Positions 14,443 through 21,618 of a DNA stretch of 22,041 nucleotides are shown in pieces. The stretch is taken from contig JBFMAE010000332.1 in NCBI GenBank assembly GCA_040756085.1, positions 1 through 22,041 on the forward strand. The letters are read 5' to 3'. The DNA is from JBFMAE01 sp040756085 (lineage in GTDB: Bacteria > Desulfobacterota > BSN033 > UBA1163). Within the stretch, counting starts at the first letter, position 1. Each line of letters starts with the position of its first letter. The translations under genes and the position numbers were made by a program. A model generated the notes under the pieces. It ran no database searches. It was not told the origin of the DNA and saw only the letters and a list, made by a program, of their open reading frames with translations.

Positions 14443-15286
14443 CCCAATCCACCTCTTGGATATCATAAACCGGACCGTCTTTGCAGATTAAGGAATAGAC
14501 AAGCCTTCTATCTTCCGACCATTGCAATGCGGGCTTTTCCCACTGTTTATTTCTTTTAATAGACTGAGGTCTTAAGGGAATGACACAGGAAAGGCATGCG
14601 CCAAACCCACATCCCAGGTGGCCTTCCAGGGCAGCCTGCCCAGGCAAGCTGAATCTTTTTGCGATCTCAGCCAGATCCTTCAGCATCGGTCCCGGCCCAC
14701 AGGCATATAAGGAGAACCTTTCCGGCAATTTATTACTTTCTAAGAGATGGGAGAGCAGATCTGGTGCCTTTCCATGAAACCCCTTGCTTCCATCATCGGT
14801 GTAGAGAAAGACCTCCCCAAGTTTCTTACATTCTTCCTCATAAAAAATTCTCTCTTTTATTCTGGCTCCTATCAGGATGATGATCTTTCCATTTTTTTTC
14901 TTTAAAGCTTCTTCACCAACGGCATAGAGGGGAGCAATCCCTATTCCACGGGCAACGAGAAGGATGTGATCTATTTCGTCATGAGTGGTAAAACCATTTC
15001 CAAAAGGTCCGATCATATCGAGAGATTCTCCCTTCTGCCTTTTAGAGAGCCATTCTGTTCCCTTCCCAACGACCCGGTAGAGGATCTCCATATGGAGGGA
15101 TTTTCCATCTTGAATCAGTCGGTGGAGAGAGAAAGGACGTCTGAGGAGGGGGTCGGTCGTCGAGGAACATCGAATATTATAAAACTGGCCAGGTCTTGGG
15201 ATTTGAAGATGGGAAATGTTGAGTGTTATTTTAAAATAATTTTGAGAGATGTTTTCATTCCTTAAAATTTTAAATTGTAGTTCCAT
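14426..15286 (-). CDS. PyrK-like FAD/2Fe-2S electron-transfer subunit
   Basis: The 286-residue product is the NAD-linked partner of a class 1B dihydroorotate dehydrogenase-type enzyme. It has a ferredoxin-reductase-like FAD domain with RRPFSLH (49-55), an NAD domain with VARGIGIAPLYAVGEEAL (111-128) and YACGPGPML (195-202), and a C-terminal [2Fe-2S] site with Cys226, Cys231, Cys234 and Cys268 (GCGFGACLSC...C). It passes electrons between the FMN subunit and NAD(H). It is longer at the C-terminus than most PyrK proteins by a short acidic tail (DIQEVDWDEWIA). The gene overlaps the pyrD-like gene, so the two subunits are coupled. No clear ribosome binding site precedes the ATG at 15286, but the isomerase gene ends 24 bases upstream. 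Confidence 0.9.
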   Translation of the reverse strand: MELQFKILRNENISQNYFKITLNISHLQIPRPGQFYNIRCSSTTDPLLRRPFSLHRLIQDGKSLHMEILYRVVGKGTEWLSKRQKGESLDMIGPFGNGFTTHDEIDHILLVARGIGIAPLYAVGEEALKKKNGKIIILIGARIKERIFYEEECKKLGEVFLYTDDGSKGFHGKAPDLLSHLLESNKLPERFSLYACGPGPMLKDLAEIAKRFSLPGQAALEGHLGCGFGACLSCVIPLRPQSIKRNKQWEKPALQWSEDRRLVYSLICKDGPVYDIQEVDWDEWIA

Positions 15287-15310
15287 CTCTCTGAACCCGA
15301 ATGGCAGGGC

Positions 15311-16051
15311 TTAGTACCGTTCTAATAAGCGACCGAAACCGTGGATCGAATCCTTTATCCCCAGTTTCCTCAAAGCGTACCAAATCATGGCCTGGTTGCT
15401 TGAGATGACCGGTTTACCAGTCTCTTCTTCCAATTTTTGTATGATCTCGATCGCCCTAAAATTGGTGCAACTGATAAAGATGGCCTCATTTTCTATCCCA
15501 TTGACTTTAAATCCCATCTCATAGGCGATATCAGGGAAAAGGCGTCCGATCATCTCATTCCTTAGCTCCTTTGGAGAGACATGTTCATGATAGCCCATGA
15601 TCTTTGTTATATAATATCCCCGCCTCTCAAGCCCCTGTTTTTCATATTGATTAATTTCTTTATTGTAGGGAGTTGCGATCGCTATTCGCTTAACACTTAA
15701 GGCATCCAGTGAAGCCTTTACAGCCGTTGTAGTGGTGATGGCAGGGATATTGGCACTCTTCTCCATCAGGTCGATGATCTCCTTCTCACTATTCTCACTG
15801 CCGACCTCTCCGATCATGCTCCCCACAGTACAACAGAAAGCGATGATTTGACAAATTCCTTCGCTCGAAAGTTCTAAGGATGCCCTTTGGACATGGTTTT
15901 TCATTGACCTAAGCCCCTGAATCGTTGGTTCAAAAGGGATCCTTGTACTGTAAGTGACCACTCCATCGGGGCAGAGTTTAGCCATTTCTGGTTCACAAAC
16001 AGTATTGCTCGAAGGAACGATTAATCCAATCCGTGCACGATGGCCGTACAT
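15311..16051 (-). CDS. Maleate cis-trans isomerase / Asp-Glu racemase family enzyme
   Basis: The 246-residue product matches the maleate isomerase/arylmalonate decarboxylase branch of the Asp/Glu racemase superfamily. Seen: RIGLIVPSSNTVCEPE (7-22), first catalytic-loop AFCCTVGS with Cys74, and second loop IFISCTNFRA with Cys195. Both cysteines being present fits an isomerase or racemase rather than a single-cysteine decarboxylase. Likely substrates are small dicarboxylates (maleate to fumarate) or a hydantoin-type amino acid derivative. It lies between hyuB and pyrK, which suggests action on a ring-opened product. The ATG at 16051 lacks a strong ribosome binding site and follows a repeat-filled spacer. 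Confidence 0.85.
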   Translation of the reverse strand: MYGHRARIGLIVPSSNTVCEPEMAKLCPDGVVTYSTRIPFEPTIQGLRSMKNHVQRASLELSSEGICQIIAFCCTVGSMIGEVGSENSEKEIIDLMEKSANIPAITTTTAVKASLDALSVKRIAIATPYNKEINQYEKQGLERRGYYITKIMGYHEHVSPKELRNEMIGRLFPDIAYEMGFKVNGIENEAIFISCTNFRAIEIIQKLEEETGKPVISSNQAMIWYALRKLGIKDSIHGFGRLLERY

Positions 16052-16070
16052 AGAGAATCGTAACTAAAAT

Positions 16071-16179
16071 GTCAAATCAAATCCAAAGTCAAAATGTCAA
16101 AAATTTTTGGGTTTCAAACTTTGACCTCCATTTGGCATTTGCCTGCCCGCCGCAGGCAGGGATTTTGAAATTTGGATTT
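16071..16179. repeat. Repeat-filled spacer with GC-rich hairpin, hyuB to isomerase
   Basis: The 127-bp spacer is built of GTCAAA/AAATCC-type words, with AAATCCAAA at 16079-16087 inverted as TTTGGATTT at 16171-16179. Embedded near its hyuB end is CCTGCCCGCCGCAGGCAGG (16142-16160), which folds as CCTGCC/GGCAGG. This GC-rich motif contrasts sharply with its AT-rich surroundings. The repeat ends exactly at the hyuB stop codon. Confidence 0.7.
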
Positions 16180-17903
16180 CAATACGTTCTGGCTTTCGCC
16201 CTGAGGGCTTCGGTCTCCTCTTGATTGATAGTTAAATCCTCATCGAAGACGACTAAGTAATCCTCTCTGGCAGATTTCAGACTCACCTTACCCTTCAGCA
16301 CATCCCAGCGAACCAACTCAGGATCTCGCTCCCAAGGAACCCCATAACCGCCACTCCCTGGAAGGCGGATACTAAGCACATCTCCTGCCTTTATCTGACT
16401 TACTCCTTTCGACTTCTGTTTCTCTTCTTTAGACGTTCCAGGATTGAGAATAAATTCTCCTTTGGTCCCTTCTTTGCCACCAAAGAGTCCTTGGGGCGAA
16501 AACTTCTGTCGATCAGAGTAACGGGCCCATATCACATCCGTAAAGAATCGTATATCCCTTCGGAGAGAGAGACCACCACGGAATTTCCCCGCTCCTCCAG
16601 AATCAGGAATAAACTCATACCTTTCAATCATCACCGGGTACTCCAGCTCGGCAGCCTCCACAGGAGTATTCATAAACCGTCCCAGATGAAGGTCCTGGCC
16701 ATCCGGGCCATCCTTGTCCGGTCTGGCTCCCGCTCCACCCCCTTGAATCTCTATATAACTGAAGCGTCTCCCTGTCTCTGGATGGAAACCTGTGAAACTG
16801 CAAGTGCAGGCCTGGCCATGACTACCTGAGACTACCTTATTAGGCAGGACTTGGCTCATGGCCTTGAGCATCATTTCTGTAATTTTCGTCATGGTCTGGC
16901 TTCGAGCTGTCACTCCAGCTGGTGGACGGGGATTTGTGATGAGTCCTTCGTCGCTCTCCACCTGAATAGGCCGAAAAGTCCCTGAATTGACAACCATATA
17001 GGGATCCACGATCCCGACCATTGTATAGAAGACCCCTGCCTGGGTACAGGAGAATGGACAGTTGATGTTTCCTTGGGCTTGGCGACTTGTCCCGTTAAAG
17101 TCGACCTTCATTCCGTTTCCCCGGATATGGACATTCACCTGAACCTTAAAGGGTTTATCAGAATATCCATCGTCATCCACATAGTCGATCCCAATGTAGT
17201 CGCCATCCGGCATTGCCTGGATGGTCCGACGTACAATATCTTCCCCATAATCTAAAAGCATGGAGGTACACTTGAGAAATGTTTCGAGCCCATATTTGGC
17301 GACCAAATCCTTTACCCTTCGAACCCCTCCGATGGTCGTTGCCGCCTGGGCCCTGAAATCCTCCAACGTTTTTTCAGGAATACGAATATTTCTGGAGATG
17401 AGCTCAAAGATCTGTCGGTCCTCTTTGCCTTTTCGATAGAGCTTCACAAAAGGGACCCTTAGCCCTTCCTGATAGATTTCGGTGAGCCCTCCGGCAACCC
17501 CTCCGGGAACAGCTCCTCCCATGTCGAGCTGATGAGCAATATTGGCAACAAAGGCGATCAACTTTCCATCATAAAAGGCGGGCGAAAAGAATTGCATATC
17601 GAGTAGATGTTGGCCTCCTAAGTACGGGTCGTTGCAGATGATGACATCTCCCTCCTCAAATTCATCAACATACTTTATCATATTGGCAGCAGTTGTCGGA
17701 AGACTGAACATCATCAGAGGACAGAGATGGGCCTGAGCCAGAATATCACCAGAAGAATCAAGTACAGCACAGTTGATATCCATGATCTCCTTGACAATCG
17801 TCGTCCTCCCCATGCGCATGAGGTTATACCCCATATCATCGGCAATGGCTTCCAATCCGTAGCGAATCACCTGCATCGTCACCGGATCCGCCTTGTAAGA
17901 CAT
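16179..17903 (-). CDS. hyuB: Hydantoinase B/oxoprolinase-family subunit
   Basis: The 574-residue product is the B subunit of an ATP-dependent hydantoinase/oxoprolinase-type amidohydrolase. Family motifs are GDVIICNDPYLGGQHLLDMQ with Asn91, Asp92, His99 and Asp102, then NIAHQLDMGGAVPGG with His124 and Asp127, GLRVPFVKLY, and in the C-terminal half GGGAGARPDKDGPDGQDLH and RYEFIPDSGGAGKFRGGL. With HyuA it opens cyclic amides such as hydantoins, lactams or 5-oxoproline, and relatives carboxylate ketones. GGAGGTG lies immediately before the ATG. It follows hyuA by 16 bases. The true substrate is not evident; the Mo hydroxylase and PyrDK-like partners point to a reduced N-heterocycle (inference). 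Confidence 0.93.
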   Translation of the reverse strand: MSYKADPVTMQVIRYGLEAIADDMGYNLMRMGRTTIVKEIMDINCAVLDSSGDILAQAHLCPLMMFSLPTTAANMIKYVDEFEEGDVIICNDPYLGGQHLLDMQFFSPAFYDGKLIAFVANIAHQLDMGGAVPGGVAGGLTEIYQEGLRVPFVKLYRKGKEDRQIFELISRNIRIPEKTLEDFRAQAATTIGGVRRVKDLVAKYGLETFLKCTSMLLDYGEDIVRRTIQAMPDGDYIGIDYVDDDGYSDKPFKVQVNVHIRGNGMKVDFNGTSRQAQGNINCPFSCTQAGVFYTMVGIVDPYMVVNSGTFRPIQVESDEGLITNPRPPAGVTARSQTMTKITEMMLKAMSQVLPNKVVSGSHGQACTCSFTGFHPETGRRFSYIEIQGGGAGARPDKDGPDGQDLHLGRFMNTPVEAAELEYPVMIERYEFIPDSGGAGKFRGGLSLRRDIRFFTDVIWARYSDRQKFSPQGLFGGKEGTKGEFILNPGTSKEEKQKSKGVSQIKAGDVLSIRLPGSGGYGVPWERDPELVRWDVLKGKVSLKSAREDYLVVFDEDLTINQEETEALRAKARTY

Positions 17904-17916
17904 GACACCTCCGTTC

Positions 17917-17964
17917 CCCTCACCCTTCCCCTCTCCCCATGGGGGGGAGGGAGTGGGTGAGGGG
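17917..17964. repeat. CCCCTCACCC palindromic repeat at the hyuA/hyuB junction
   Basis: CCCCTCACCC (17917-17926) is inverted as GGGTGAGGGG (17955-17964), and the interior TTCCCCTCTCCCCAT/ATGGGGGGGAGGGAG is also nearly self-complementary around CCATGG. It belongs to the widespread class of short palindromic intergenic repeats. It supplies the hyuA stop codon (17920-17922) and its last dozen codons. Confidence 0.75.
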
Positions 17965-20010
17965 GGTGATCACAATATTCTTAAACTCATCAATCCTCCC
18001 AAACCACCCGGAGGGGATGAGGGTGGTAGAGATCTTCTCCTCAATGAGGCAGGGGCCTAAAATTTCTGTTCCACAGCCGAACCGATCACGCTCATAGATA
18101 GGAATCTCAACAAAACCCCTGTCCTTGAAATAGACCTGTCGTTTCTCTTTTAATGCCTCGGAGAGAGGGGTTGAAGCTTTCGGCTCTTTCGGCAGCGTCA
18201 AGCTGGGGTTTCGGCCGATCGCCCTCACCCTCAGATTGATGAACTCCACTGTCTCTTTGGGATCGCCATAGGAGTATACCCTTTTATGAAGGTCATGGAA
18301 GCTGCATAGAATCTCCTGTAGTTCACGAGCACTCAGAGTAGAAGTCCGCTTTATCGGTGTATTCAGCTCCCATGACTGCCCTTCATATCTGAGGTCGGCA
18401 GACCATTCGATGAGGATATCGTTCTCTTCTACATTTTCCTCTTTTAACTGACTTACCCCTTCCTTCTCCAAGGTTCGAAAAGCCTCCAACAGGTCTTTCA
18501 GATCAATCTTTTGCTTTCTCTTCGCCAGAGTCCGGACGTAGTCGTGCTGAATATCTGCGACGACCAGACCTACAGCCGACAGATTCCCGCACATAGGTGG
18601 GATGACGATTTTATGAATTCCGAGTTCTTCTGCGATATCGATGGCGTGATTCGGCGCAGCTCCTCCAAAGGGCACCAATATAAATTCTCTCAAGTCATAT
18701 CCCCTCTGAACGGATACGCCACTGATCCCTTTGGCCATGTTTGCATTGACAATTCGAATGATGCTCAATGCTGCTTCTTCAAGGGAGAGTCGCATTTTAT
18801 CAGCTACATGCTCCTGGATCGCCCTCCTCGCCTTCTCTGGATAGAGGGGGATCTTCCCTCCGAGGAAATAATTGGGATTGAGACGGCCTAAGACCAGATT
18901 GGCATCGGTCACGGTCGGAAGCATACCTCCCCATCCATAGCAAGCAGGACCTGGGTCCGATCCTGCACTCTGAGGTCCCACGTTTAAAATACCACTTTGA
19001 TCAACCCAGGCCAGGCTGCCACCTCCTGCTCCGATCGTCTTCATATCAACCATGGGCAGCTTGATGGGATATTCCCCAACCCCACCCCACGTCGTCGTCT
19101 TGGGCATCCCTTTGTCGATGATCGAAATATCAAAGGTCGTCCCACCCATATCTGCACCGACAGCCATTTCATGACCAATCAATTTGCTGATAAAGGCAGT
19201 GGCCATTGCTCCTGCAGCCGGCCCTGAGTTGATCAAATGGGCGGCATGGTCTCTGGCCACTTCAGCCGTCATGGAACCCCCGTTGCTCTGCATGATATGA
19301 AGACGAATCTCCCCATACCTCTGCTTCAGACGATCCATCAGATTATCCATATACCTTTTGATCACAGGTCCGAGGTAACCGTTCATGACCGTTGTGCAGG
19401 TCCTTTCGTATTCACGGAACTCAGGACAGATCTCGGAGGAGAGGGATACCAAGGCCTCCGGAAACATCTTCTTACAAAGCTCCGCCACCCTCTGCTCGTG
19501 ACGGGGATTCAAAAATGAAAAGAGAAGGGAGATCACAATGGCCTCGACCTTCTCCTTCTTAAAAAAGTTCACCACCTCGCGGACTGAATTCTCATCGAGG
19601 GAAATGTAGACCTCCCCCTTGCTATTCACACGCTCAACGATCCCTTTCCTCAAGTACCGGGGGATCAGCGGAGGGGGGTTATCCACCTCAAAATCGAAGG
19701 CGGCCTCCTTTGGACGCGCCACCCGCCGAATCTCCAGAACGTCTTCAAATCCCTGGTTGGCGATCAGACCAACCTTGGCCCCTTTCCCTTCAATAATCGC
19801 ATTGGTTCCAATGGTGGTGCCGTGGATCAGGTAGTTTATTTCCTTGACCGATCTGCGTGATATATGAAGAATTTCATCCAGCCCTTTGAGGACGCCCTCC
19901 GCCAAGTCGTAATGGGTGGTAGGGGTTTTAATATACTGAAAGGTCCCCGTTGTCTCATCAACCAAAACCACATCTGTAAAAGTGCCACCTACATCAATTC
20001 CGACTCGCAC
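17920..20010 (-). CDS. hyuA: Hydantoinase A/oxoprolinase-family ATPase subunit
   Basis: The roughly 696-residue product is the ATP-using A subunit of a hydantoinase/oxoprolinase-type enzyme. An ASKHA-type ATPase core is visible: RVGIDVGGTFTDVVLVDE at the start, HGTTIGTNAIIEGKGAKVGL (63-82), NSGPAAGAM (261-269), VGADMGGTTFDIS (284-296), TIGAGGGSLAWVD (325-337) and GPACYGWGG, then a C-terminal acetone-carboxylase-like domain. I prefer the GTG at 20010 because AAGGAG lies seven bases upstream; a frame to an ATG at 20064 adds 18 residues without family support. The C-terminal TPLTHSLPPMGRGEG is encoded by a palindromic repeat and is probably not ancestral. It works with HyuB directly downstream. 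Confidence 0.93.
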   Translation of the reverse strand: MRVGIDVGGTFTDVVLVDETTGTFQYIKTPTTHYDLAEGVLKGLDEILHISRRSVKEINYLIHGTTIGTNAIIEGKGAKVGLIANQGFEDVLEIRRVARPKEAAFDFEVDNPPPLIPRYLRKGIVERVNSKGEVYISLDENSVREVVNFFKKEKVEAIVISLLFSFLNPRHEQRVAELCKKMFPEALVSLSSEICPEFREYERTCTTVMNGYLGPVIKRYMDNLMDRLKQRYGEIRLHIMQSNGGSMTAEVARDHAAHLINSGPAAGAMATAFISKLIGHEMAVGADMGGTTFDISIIDKGMPKTTTWGGVGEYPIKLPMVDMKTIGAGGGSLAWVDQSGILNVGPQSAGSDPGPACYGWGGMLPTVTDANLVLGRLNPNYFLGGKIPLYPEKARRAIQEHVADKMRLSLEEAALSIIRIVNANMAKGISGVSVQRGYDLREFILVPFGGAAPNHAIDIAEELGIHKIVIPPMCGNLSAVGLVVADIQHDYVRTLAKRKQKIDLKDLLEAFRTLEKEGVSQLKEENVEENDILIEWSADLRYEGQSWELNTPIKRTSTLSARELQEILCSFHDLHKRVYSYGDPKETVEFINLRVRAIGRNPSLTLPKEPKASTPLSEALKEKRQVYFKDRGFVEIPIYERDRFGCGTEILGPCLIEEKISTTLIPSGWFGRIDEFKNIVITPLTHSLPPMGRGEG

Positions 20011-20198
20011 CCTCTGCTCCTTTCTCTTTACAATCTCAATGGCGACCGTAAAAGCCGCCTTCAAAAGGATTTATTTTCAATCAGGTTTTTCTGTCCAAAC
20101 CCCAATGAGAAAAAGAATGAAAAAGGTTTCTGAAAAAGCCCAGAAATCTCTGATTAAGAGAGCGAAAGGCAGTGCTTAAGAATTCTCTGAGAAAAGAC

Positions 20199-20227
20199 TT
20201 GACAACCTAATATGATTAACATAATAT
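20199..20227 (+). promoter_or_regulatory. Near-consensus sigma70 promoter
   Basis: TTGACA at 20199-20204 and TAATAT at 20222-20227 are separated by exactly 17 bases. Transcription would start near 20234 and give a leader of about 300 bases before dctP at 20541. This is the strongest promoter-like sequence I see in the window. Confidence 0.72.
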
Positions 20228-20292
20228 GGAAAAAAATTTCTGGATACAGTATACAAAATTACCCTTAAAAATCAAGAGAAAAGATGTAACCA

Positions 20293-20381
20293 TTGCAACC
20301 CCTCCGTTACGGGGTATGAAATCTGCCGATCCAACAGGCAGGTATAAGATTTTCTCAGAGATCCCTGTCAGATGGTTGCAA
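20293..20381 (+). promoter_or_regulatory. Candidate structured leader RNA
   Basis: TTGCAACC (20293-20300) can pair with GGTTGCAA (20374-20381), enclosing two local hairpins: CC-T-CCG/CGG-GG at 20301-20314, with a single bulged T and a TTA loop, and ATCTGCC/GGCAGGT at 20321-20343, with one G-U pair. A TCTCAGAGA palindrome follows at 20353-20361. This closed multibranch arrangement in a long leader resembles riboswitch-type architecture, but it matches no riboswitch consensus I know. It could be a dispersed repeat. Confidence 0.35.
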
Positions 20382-20540
20382 GGGCGCATAAAAACTGAGA
20401 GGTTATTAACAATTTTCAATAACAAATGAAGGTAAAACCCTTAAATTGGTCTACTCTCAGGTCGTGATAAGAAGGGAAGGGAGGAAGTGAGGATAAGGTT
20501 TAATCAATGAAGATTTAATGGATGCAGAAAGGAGGGTAAG

Positions 20541-21521
20541 ATGAAGAAGGTTGTCATTTCCGTTTTGGCGTTTTTATTTTGTGTCGGTGGAGTGTTGAAT
20601 ATTCCAAAAATTTCAGCTCAACCTATGGAACTCAAAGGAGTCTCTTTTTTACCGAAAGACCACCGTCTCTGTGCCATGATCCCTGTATGGATCGAGAGGG
20701 TGAACACCGAATTGAAAGATGCGATCAAAATCAATTGGGTCGGAGGACCGGAGGTGAGTCCACCCTTTGACCAGCCTGAAGCGGTGAGAAAAGGCGTTTT
20801 TCAAATCGGCTTTTTACCGGCAGCTTATTATATGGGAATGCTTCCGGAGGCTGATGCCGTTTCCCTCTCGAAGTACGATTTTAAAAAGGAGAGAGAGAAG
20901 GGAGGGGTGTGGGATTATTTCGTCGAAAGGCACAAGAAAATAAACATGATGCTCTTAGGGACATGGTTATATGATCCCTTTTATCTGTATGTGAAAAACC
21001 CTGTCAAAGGGCTCGATGACCTTAAAGGGTTGAAGATGAGAACAGCCGCGAAGTATGACAAAATGATGTTAAAGTTGGGAATGGTTCCCGTCACCGTGGT
21101 ATTTGGTGAGACTTATACCGCTTTACAAAGGGGAGTGGTAGATGGTTTTGGATGGCCTACTATTGGACCGAGAGAATGGGGCTGGCTTGAATTCTGTAAA
21201 TATGTCATTGATATTCCATTCTATGCGAGGCAGAATACCTTTTTCCTCGTGAACCTCGATGTTTGGAATAAGCTTCCGAAAGCGATTCAAGATAAGTGGA
21301 TGGATATCACGGTAAAATTTGAACCAGAGATGAAGGCCTATTTTGAAAAGGAGATAGAAAAAGAGAAACAGGTGATGGAGAAACTGGGAGTGAAGAGGCT
21401 TAAATTTTCGGCGGCTGATAGAAAGAAGTACGTGGATGCAGCAAATTACGCATTCTTGGAGGATATTGAGAAGAAGGTGCCCGAAGAGGTTAAGGTGATC
21501 AAAAGATTGATGGGATATTAG
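20541..21521 (+). CDS. dctP: Second TRAP transporter solute-binding protein
   Basis: The 326-residue product is another DctP-family periplasmic binding protein. It has a signal peptide (MKKVVISVLAFLFCVGG, cleavage likely after Ala26) and family segments GVFQIGFLPAAYY, DDLKGLKMRTAA with the ligand-anchoring type Arg167, GETYTALQRGVVDGFGWP and DVWNKLPKAIQDKW. AGGAGG lies five bases before the ATG. It is only distantly similar to the dctP at 10431-11480, so the two systems probably carry different acids. It starts a plus-strand operon diverging from hyuA, behind a strong promoter and a long leader. Confidence 0.93.
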   Translation: MKKVVISVLAFLFCVGGVLNIPKISAQPMELKGVSFLPKDHRLCAMIPVWIERVNTELKDAIKINWVGGPEVSPPFDQPEAVRKGVFQIGFLPAAYYMGMLPEADAVSLSKYDFKKEREKGGVWDYFVERHKKINMMLLGTWLYDPFYLYVKNPVKGLDDLKGLKMRTAAKYDKMMLKLGMVPVTVVFGETYTALQRGVVDGFGWPTIGPREWGWLEFCKYVIDIPFYARQNTFFLVNLDVWNKLPKAIQDKWMDITVKFEPEMKAYFEKEIEKEKQVMEKLGVKRLKFSAADRKKYVDAANYAFLEDIEKKVPEEVKVIKRLMGY

Positions 21522-21571
21522 AAAGGATTGCAGATCGCCTCACCTTCTCTGTGGAAGGTTAGACACCAAAA

Positions 21572-21596
21572 GGGGGGATACGCTACGCATCCCCCC
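21572..21596 (+). terminator. GC-rich hairpin between second dctP and dctQ
   Basis: GGGGGGAT (21572-21579) pairs with ATCCCCCC (21589-21596) around a nine-base loop. No U-tract follows. Like the hairpin in the first TRAP set, it lies just downstream of dctP and before dctQ, where it may stabilise dctP mRNA or cut down readthrough into the permease genes. Confidence 0.65.
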
Positions 21597-21618
21597 TGAA
21601 TTTGAGTAGTGATTGTAT

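Larger units (their letters stand above)
20011..20540. other. Divergent intergenic region, hyuA versus second TRAP system
   Basis: About 530 bases separate the hyuA start from the plus-strand dctP. The hyuA-side 180 bases are AT-rich with no clear gene. The rest holds a plus-strand promoter (20199-20227) and a foldable segment (20293-20381). Twelve-base inverted repeats, TCTCTGAGAAAA at 20184-20195 and TTTTCTCAGAGA at 20350-20361, bracket the promoter. Short open frames within it have no recognisable product. Confidence 0.6.

Noticed and set aside
20041..20100. Minus-strand promoter for hyuA (TTGGAC, 17 bases, AATAAA)
   Set aside because: The -10 match is weak and AT-rich background makes such hits common; not strong enough to list.
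20226..20429. Small protein gene (67 codons) after the plus-strand promoter
   Set aside because: No ribosome binding site, no recognisable product, and it begins inside the -10 element; the segment is better explained as a leader.
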